A stretch of 40,811 nucleotides of DNA from a virus, in the IMG/VR virus record IMGVR_UViG_3300036846_000334, positions 1-40,811 of that record; one strand, given 5' to 3'. This document shows, piece after piece, positions 37,253 through 40,811 of the stretch; position 1 is the first letter of the stretch; each line of letters begins with the position of its first letter. Position numbers and translations under genes: made by a program. Under the pieces are notes generated by a model. It was not told the DNA's origin. It was given only the letters and a program-made list of their open reading frames with translations, and made no database searches.

Positions 37253-37493
37253 TATGCACCTCTTTCGGGGTTACGCGCATGGCTTTTCGCCACGCTCGGT
37301 AGCTGGCCTTCTCTTCGTCGGTGCAGGGCTGGCCGCAAAAACGGCATTTCTTAGCGTCGGCGCGTTTACGCAGGTATCGGTTGCGCTCGGTGGCACACTC
37401 CTTCCGGCAGGTGATCGAGCGTCGGCGCTTGCGCTCCAGCGGAACCTCATCACCACACACCACGCACCACACCTTGACATCATCGAGGCTCAT
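37233..37493 (-). CDS. Cys-rich zinc-binding protein
   Basis: An 86-residue protein starting at ATG 37493, with GAGGAAGG as ribosome site. It has CVVCGDEV near residue 10, CRKECA near residue 28 and CRFCGQPC near residue 49, six to eight Cys in three groups with many Arg/Lys between, so one or two zinc sites and nucleic-acid binding are likely. The pattern recurs in small phage proteins with Cys/Arg clusters. Overlaps the neighbours at both ends. Confidence 0.7.
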   Translation of the reverse strand: MSLDDVKVWCVVCGDEVPLERKRRRSITCRKECATERNRYLRKRADAKKCRFCGQPCTDEEKASYRAWRKAMRVTPKEVHNEDARS

Positions 37494-37647
37494 TTTTGCC
37501 TTCCTCAACCCGAACAAAGATTCCGCTCTTATTAGTCGTCCCGCATAGGTGGCAGGTTTCCTCGGTGCGGACGATGAGGCGATAGGCTACGCGGTCGCCG
37601 TTCTTTTCTTCCCAGCACTTATCGCAAATGGATCGGATGAAGATCAT
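37480..37647 (-). CDS. Small zinc-ribbon protein (55 aa)
   Basis: ATG 37647 overlaps the RusA stop as ATGA; the product is 55 residues with CDKC (residues 8-11) and CHLC (32-35), a zinc ribbon, then GIFVRVEEG. I recognise this as the common tiny phage protein with two CxxC and a GIYVR-like end, function unknown. It overlaps the next Cys-rich gene by 14 bases. Too short for the usual callers but well supported by overlap and motif. Confidence 0.7.
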   Translation of the reverse strand: MIFIRSICDKCWEEKNGDRVAYRLIVRTEETCHLCGTTNKSGIFVRVEEGKNEPR

Positions 37648-38069
37648 CGTGGCTCCAGCCTTTCTACGAAAAATTCAGTGCGTGGGTTCGAGCGTTGATC
37701 TTTGTGTGGGTTGATGGTGAACGAGGACACGAACGCATCCGAGTGGATCACACCGGCCTCCTGCAAGCCGTCGAGCACCAGCTTGCCTCCGTTATCGGCG
37801 TCCAGGCGCTGGTTGGGGCCGAGGTAGACGTCCACCACCACTTGATACTTGGCTTTGCTGCGCTGGCTGTTGGTGAGTGGGGCCACGGTACGACCGCGAG
37901 CGAAGATCGCCACGGCAAGTTTGAAGGCCTTGGCCTCGGGAGTGAGTTTCATGCCCCGGTGCATCTTGCCGTCGCGGGTCCGGTAGACGCATGGCACTTT
38001 GAAATGGTTGACGCTCTGTGGTGTGAGGTGAGGTACGGTGAAGGCGACGGTGATCTCTGAGTCTTGCAT
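37644..38069 (-). CDS. rusA: RusA-family Holliday junction resolvase
   Basis: A 141-residue protein with the RusA catalytic layout: Asp90 and Asp92 in RLDADNGGK, Lys96, and Asp111 in HSDAFV, with spacing (6 and 21 residues) equal to E. coli RusA Asp70/Asp72, Lys76 and Asp91. RusA-type enzymes cut four-way DNA junctions, resolving branched DNA before packaging. The ATG at 38069 has no ribosome site but lies seven bases after a TATAAT, suggesting a leaderless mRNA. First gene of the leftward operon that includes terminase. Confidence 0.9.
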   Translation of the reverse strand: MQDSEITVAFTVPHLTPQSVNHFKVPCVYRTRDGKMHRGMKLTPEAKAFKLAVAIFARGRTVAPLTNSQRSKAKYQVVVDVYLGPNQRLDADNGGKLVLDGLQEAGVIHSDAFVSSFTINPHKDQRSNPRTEFFVERLEPR

Positions 38070-38075
38070 GTTTGA

Positions 38076-38104
38076 ATTATAATGTAGTCTATATGACTAC
38101 ACAA
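38076..38104. promoter_or_regulatory. Divergent promoter with palindromic operator
   Basis: TATAAT occurs for both strands at 38076-38083 (minus 38081-38076, plus 38078-38083). Palindrome TGTAGTCTATATGACTACA (38083-38101) has perfect seven-base arms and overlaps the regulator's start codon at 38093. TTGTGT, 17 bases from the minus TATAAT, is a weak -35 for RusA. A repressor here would shut both directions. Confidence 0.7.
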
Positions 38105-38323
38105 AGGCGAAACACACCAATCGCACGAGCACCTAAACGTAAACGAGCAGTCTACAAAATGCAGAGTATTCGCATCGCGGTAGGTGACAACCGGAAGATG
38201 AAGCTGCTGGCCACTCGCCTCGGCGTATCGTTCAATTCATGGGCGGTGGAGACGCTCTTGGCAGAGGTGGCGCGTCAGGCGCTCGTGGCCGAGAAGATCG
38301 AGCGTGAGATGGGAGGTGGGTGA
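38093..38323 (+). CDS. Ribbon-helix-helix regulator 2
   Basis: A 76-residue protein with a basic N-terminus (residues 1-22), then a strand (QSIRIAV, 24-30) and two helices (RKMKLLATRLGVS and SWAVETLLAEVARQ), the Arc/HicB-type ribbon-helix-helix layout; GVSFNSWAVE fits the family's turn between helices. The start codon is inside its own operator (38083-38101), with TATAAT 10 bases upstream and no ribosome site, so it is probably autoregulated and nearly leaderless. An upstream in-frame ATG at 38072 is less likely. Confidence 0.75.
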   Translation: MTTQRRNTPIARAPKRKRAVYKMQSIRIAVGDNRKMKLLATRLGVSFNSWAVETLLAEVARQALVAEKIEREMGGG

Positions 38324-38670
38324 TGGACGACCTACAGAAGATCGAGCGGCTGCGGAATATGGTGCAGCGGGAGCGAGCTGAGTGCATCGCGCCGGTGTGG
38401 TGGTATCTATCGTTTGCTGGTGGGGATGATGGCTGGCGCGGTGGCGTGATCGTCATGGGCCATGGCTTCGCCACGGCGCTGCTCGAAGCGAACCGGTTGA
38501 AGATCAACCCTCACGGTGAGGTGATGGGCCATCCGGTCCCATCAGACCATACACCAGCGCCGAAGTTTCGCAACCGTCTGCTCACTAAGGCTGAGCTTGA
38601 AGAGTGCTGGGGTCCGATGGTAAGGCTTGATGGTACCGATGTTCCCATGGAGGGAAAAGACGATGCTTAA
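38323..38670 (+). CDS. Unknown protein downstream of regulator
   Basis: A 115-residue protein; ATG 38323 shares its A with the regulator stop (TGATG) and has GGGAGG upstream. Helical N-terminus (ERLRNMVQRERAE), then an aromatic beta core (APVWWYLSFAGGDDGWRGG) and a helix, with an acidic C-terminus. No family is recognised. Co-transcribed with the regulator, so possibly an early gene. The next small gene starts within its last eight bases. Confidence 0.65.
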   Translation: MDDLQKIERLRNMVQRERAECIAPVWWYLSFAGGDDGWRGGVIVMGHGFATALLEANRLKINPHGEVMGHPVPSDHTPAPKFRNRLLTKAELEECWGPMVRLDGTDVPMEGKDDA

Positions 38671-38776
38671 CCTGCGAGTGGACGACTACGACGAAGTGGA
38701 AGAGATCGAGGACGACGAGGAGGCTGACGACGACGAGCTGGAGGACGTAGAGGACGACGACGAAGAGGATGTATAG
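38663..38776 (+). CDS. Hyperacidic microprotein (37 aa)
   Basis: ATG 38663 overlaps the previous stop and has GGAGGG eight bases upstream. The 37-residue product is almost only Asp and Glu after residue 6, with one Arg, no Lys and a few Leu/Val/Ile/Tyr; I count about 25 acidic residues. Such extreme acidity is typical of DNA mimics (anti-restriction or nucleoid-protein inhibitors) or of disordered charge tails. No known mimic has this exact form. Too short for the usual callers. Confidence 0.65.
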   Translation: MLNLRVDDYDEVEEIEDDEEADDDELEDVEDDDEEDV

Positions 38777-38785
38777 TTTTGCCAG

Positions 38786-38813
38786 CCGCTATCTTGTCAT
38801 AGCGGGGTTTCTC
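38786..38813 (+). terminator. Possible terminator after acidic gene
   Basis: CCGCTAT (38786-38792) pairs perfectly with ATAGCGG (38799-38805), six-base loop, then GGTTTCTC. The T-run is short, so termination may be partial. It separates the regulator operon from the structured leader. Confidence 0.45.
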
Positions 38814-38980
38814 AGGTTGCGGGGGGTAGCATGATTCCTACCCCCGGCCCTGATTTAGGGGAATCAAGTCAATAAACCTAAAGTTGCACTTTAAGTAGTG
38901 CATTGTGTTAGCCTTTCTTTAACTTTAACGCGAGGGCGATAAAGGGGTTAGGTAAAACGTCGGCCACCTACCGGCGCAGT

Positions 38981-39029
38981 GGCAGGGGGATGCCAAAGAT
39001 TCCCCTGCCTACCTACTTTGGCTAGGAGA
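38981..39029 (+). ncRNA. H-type pseudoknot next to a ribosome site
   Basis: Stem 1: GGCAGGGG (38981-38988) with CCCCTGCC (39002-39009). The stem 1 loop contains GCCAAAG (38992-38998), which pairs perfectly with CTTTGGC (39016-39022) downstream, stem 2. An AGGAGA ribosome site (39024-39029) and ATG 39033 follow directly. The arrangement resembles pseudoknot regulators that hide or expose ribosome sites; no known riboswitch class matched by eye. Confidence 0.55.
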
Positions 39030-39032
39030 CCT

Positions 39033-39200
39033 ATGTTCTTGACTGGACTTAATTTTTCGACAGGTTTACATTCAACAACGAAACTCTTTGGCCGAGCTAG
39101 ATCATGTAGCTCAACGCCACCAGACGAACGGTTGGCCCCTTGTTCACTGACCCAAAGAAATAAGCGGAACCGATGTTCTGGTCCCGCCCATTGCTTTTAA
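39033..39200 (+). CDS. Possible 55-residue leader ORF (uncertain)
   Basis: ATG 39033 with AGGAGA four bases upstream, immediately after the pseudoknot. The 55-residue reading is Ser/Arg/Thr/Cys-rich without structure and looks non-coding apart from its ribosome site. It may be a leader peptide translated under control of the pseudoknot, or just chance. I would not treat it as a gene without ribosome profiling or conservation. Confidence 0.25.
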   Translation: MFLTGLNFSTGLHSTTKLFGRARSCSSTPPDERLAPCSLTQRNKRNRCSGPAHCF

Positions 39201-39269
39201 CCTAGATTAGTGGGTTCCACCCCACCGGTCCAATACTTATGTGCGCTTCCCCGTCAAAGGAGCATCACC

Positions 39270-40265
39270 ATGCACCTCAGTGTAGTCACGTCTGCGAAAA
39301 AAAGCAACCCCCCACAAAATAATCCTTCGTTAAAGGTTCGCCCCTTCGTCAAGCGACAACTAGACTTGCCTGACTTCATCCCCCATGGTCGCCTACGCGA
39401 TGCCTACCTCGAATGGAAGGCGACGGCGAACCCAGCTACCGGGGTGAGCATCGCCGGTGTGCGTGACATGGCCAAGCGTCAGGGTGTCGATTACAGCACG
39501 GCGTTCCGGCAGAAGAGGGAGTTGGTGAGGTTAGGGGTGATGAAATCCACTGCTCGGTGGAAAGAATCGACAACTCCGGGTTGCAGGCGGTCAAGACTAA
39601 CAAACGAATACACTTTCCCTATTTTGGATGAAAATTTTTTACTCGAAAGTTGCAGGGGGGGTACTGGCAAAGTTGCAAGGGTTAAGCAAGTACTAGATTT
39701 AAAAACAAACAACTACACAACCGCGCCCGAGGCGCGAGTATGTGGAATTTCACTAGCCAAGACTGAGCCAGAACGACCAAAGCCTGATCCCGAGGTGTGG
39801 CAGGCCGAGCAGCAGGCCGAGCAGCAGGCCCGAGAACTGCGGCAAGCGAGAGCTGCGAGGGCTGCACGGCAGGCAGTAGGGCGTCAGAGGCGCTACGCCG
39901 AGGCCAAGGTTGCGCCGAGGCCTACGGGACGCTCCAGACGCCACCAAGCGCCCCAAACCCCTGCTCAGGAGGCCGCAGGTGAGGTTTTGAGGCTATGTGG
40001 GATGTCGGAGACATGCTGGCGCTACCGGGATGCGATAGCGAGCGCCATGGAGCGATCTGGAGGCCCACCGAAGCGCCATGTCGAGAGGATGGCGACCGAG
40101 TGGCTCACCTACTGCGACGAAGGACCGAAGCTGCACATGCCGTTGGGGATGGAGCGATTTTTCAATGAAGGTCTTTGGTGCAATGCAGGCCTGTGGCGCT
40201 ATGATCGGGAGTGGCTGGCCGAGATGCGTCGAGGCGTTCATGCGCGGATCGGGATGAGGGTGTAG
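39270..40265 (+). CDS. Winged-helix replication-initiator-like protein
   Basis: Start at ATG 39270 with AAAGGAG seven bases upstream; the earlier in-frame start at 39210 lacks one. 331 residues. A helix-turn-helix (GVRDMAKRQGVDYSTAFRQ, about residues 63-81) with a following RELVRLGVMKS helix resembles the DNA-binding part of phage and plasmid replication initiators such as lambda O-like proteins. A Gln/Arg/Ala-rich linker (about 175-225) and a C-terminal helical region follow. Position after a structured leader suits an origin-binding protein. Family not certain. Confidence 0.65.
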   Translation: MHLSVVTSAKKSNPPQNNPSLKVRPFVKRQLDLPDFIPHGRLRDAYLEWKATANPATGVSIAGVRDMAKRQGVDYSTAFRQKRELVRLGVMKSTARWKESTTPGCRRSRLTNEYTFPILDENFLLESCRGGTGKVARVKQVLDLKTNNYTTAPEARVCGISLAKTEPERPKPDPEVWQAEQQAEQQARELRQARAARAARQAVGRQRRYAEAKVAPRPTGRSRRHQAPQTPAQEAAGEVLRLCGMSETCWRYRDAIASAMERSGGPPKRHVERMATEWLTYCDEGPKLHMPLGMERFFNEGLWCNAGLWRYDREWLAEMRRGVHARIGMRV

Positions 40266-40267
40266 GC

Positions 40268-40555
40268 ATGAAAGACCGTCTAGCAAGGCGCAGGCTCAGA
40301 CAGTGGCGGGAGCAGGAGGCTCTGGATATAGCCGAAATCTATCAACGCTCCACCTTAGCGGAAAGAGCGACAGTGAAACGGTTCTCCCATCTAACTGAGG
40401 ACTTAACCGATATACAAAGAGATACACTGTTGAACCTATTGTTAGCGTCTAACGATGAGACTTTAGAGGTAGAGTTTTCTGATGATCTTATGGTGTTGAG
40501 GGAACCGCTAAGAAATATGTTGTCGAGGCATAGGTCTTTAGGGGTGAAGGTATGA
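40268..40555 (+). CDS. Small helical protein after initiator
   Basis: A 95-residue protein, ATG 40268, starting two bases after the preceding stop. Rich in Arg, Leu, Glu and Asp, it is nearly all helical with a basic N-terminus and an acidic middle (HLTEDLTDIQRDTLLNLLLA near residue 40). DNA binding or partnership with the initiator is possible. The ATGA overlap joins it to the last gene. Codons are AT-richer than the surroundings, a possible sign of separate origin. Confidence 0.6.
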   Translation: MKDRLARRRLRQWREQEALDIAEIYQRSTLAERATVKRFSHLTEDLTDIQRDTLLNLLLASNDETLEVEFSDDLMVLREPLRNMLSRHRSLGVKV

Positions 40556-40734
40556 CGGAAGAGGAATACAAGGCCGAGGCTATAGCCTTCAGGGAGGCGC
40601 ACCCTGAGTACGAGCCAACAGCGGAGAACCATAAAGCTCTCTTCGCCAGACTGCGTGAGGATCGGTTTGGAGTTTGCAACCGTGAGACGCTCGCGGCGGC
40701 ATATGAGGAGTTGAAGCGTGAAGGTAAAATGTAA
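40552..40734 (+). CDS. 60-residue protein resembling a scaffold domain
   Basis: ATGA overlap with the previous gene. The whole 60-residue sequence (HPEYEPTAEN, LFARLRED, LKREGKM) matches residues 131-182 of the scaffold-like protein at 27855-28664 by eye: about 18 identical positions with one gap. This repeat-like unit is common in phage proteins. It may compete with or regulate assembly, or be an independent duplicate. Last gene in the window. Confidence 0.65.
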   Translation: MTEEEYKAEAIAFREAHPEYEPTAENHKALFARLREDRFGVCNRETLAAAYEELKREGKM

Positions 40735-40811
40735 CTACATTATGACTACACTATGACTACACCTAAAACGTATCCACTTGACATAACACACAAGAATAGT
40801 GTAGTAATTCA
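40735..40811 (+). promoter_or_regulatory. Right-end operators and promoter element
   Basis: TATGACTACA occurs at 40741-40750 and 40752-40761, spaced 11 bases apart, preceded by a partial ACTACAT at 40734-40740. TTGACA lies at 40778-40783, and the last bases contain a GTAGT half-site (40801-40805). With 1-286 this may form one control region across the window edge. Confidence 0.6.

Larger units (their letters stand above)
38777..39269 (+). other. Structured non-coding leader, about 490 bases
   Basis: No convincing gene is seen. At least eight inverted repeats: 38786-38792 with 38799-38805 (CCGCTAT); 38822-38829 with 38838-38845 (GGGGGTAG); CCCT/AGGG just after; TGCACT/AGTGCA at 38886-38903; the pseudoknot 38981-39022; GAGCTA/TAGCTC (39094-39112); GTGGG/CCCAC (39210-39225). 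Composition and density suggest a structured RNA or origin. It leads directly into the replication-initiator-like gene. Confidence 0.55.

Noticed and set aside
39000-39230. tRNA or ribozyme in the structured leader
   Set aside because: No T-loop GTTCGA-type element with an acceptor stem and no CUGAUGA hammerhead core was seen.
1-40811. CRISPR array, integrase/attachment site or insertion sequence
   Set aside because: No regular spacer-repeat array, recombinase motif or transposase was recognised; the four 57-base cassettes are separated by genes and are not CRISPR.
1-40811. GACTAC/GTAGTC hexamers inside genes
   Set aside because: They occur in many genes (for example near 1022, 2917, 5829 and 38692) as Asp-Tyr codon pairs or equivalents; only the intergenic, spaced or palindromic copies were counted as operators.
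1-40811. Direct terminal repeats at the window ends
   Set aside because: The first and last tens of bases do not match each other by eye; only the short TTGACA and operator motifs are shared, so a terminal repeat is not claimed.

Overview
The window reads as a complete or near-complete genome of a tailed bacteriophage (about 40.8 kb, densely packed). It has one large terminase, a portal, a major capsid protein of the N4-gp56 type, a scaffold-like protein, several head-tail and tail proteins, a long tail fibre, presumed ejection proteins and a muramidase endolysin. No tail tape-measure or contractile sheath is seen, so a short-tailed (podovirus-like) particle is the best reading. No integrase, DNA polymerase, primase, helicase or RNA polymerase is recognisable, so the phage probably leans on the host replisome and transcription. 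Host: the genes use strong AGGAGG-type ribosome sites and moderately high GC, which suggests a GC-rich Gram-negative-like host. The sequence does not identify the phylum. Both window edges fall inside the same kind of intergenic regulatory DNA, which fits a circularly permuted or circular contig cut in a control region (inference).

Layout. 1-286: regulatory DNA with TTGACA boxes and two operator repeats. 287-3444 (+): eight small unknown genes, four of them preceded by a repeated hairpin/ribosome-site cassette, closed by a bidirectional terminator at 3480-3516. 3550-8897 (-): accessory operon of small genes (zinc-binding proteins, a Tat-signal-like protein, a three-finger C2H2 protein, an SMC/RecN-like ATPase, small membrane proteins, a ribbon-helix-helix regulator). 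8939-8975: strong terminator. 9000-31816 (-): late region, transcribed right to left from portal through scaffold, capsid, head-tail, ejection, lysis and fibre genes, mostly with ATGA or TGATG overlaps.

32008-32815 (+): a two-gene inverted island. 32812-38069 (-): proline-rich protein, basic proteins, terminase large subunit, small conserved phage genes and RusA resolvase, interrupted by a plus-strand HNH endonuclease at 35918-36643. 38093-40734 (+): regulator, hyperacidic microprotein, a structured non-coding stretch of about 490 bases, a winged-helix replication-initiator-like protein and two small genes.

The most interesting non-gene signals are: (1) a 10-base operator TATGACTACA repeated with 11-base spacing at both window ends, as a perfect palindrome between divergent RusA and regulator genes, and upstream of the second ribbon-helix-helix gene; (2) an array of five consecutive RNA hairpins at 23479-23681 inside a small late gene, one with 13 continuous pairs and a GCAA tetraloop only in the mRNA sense; (3) an H-type pseudoknot next to a ribosome site in the 38777-39269 leader; (4) four UUCG-tetraloop intergenic cassettes; (5) terminator-like hairpins embedded in the portal and a membrane-protein gene.
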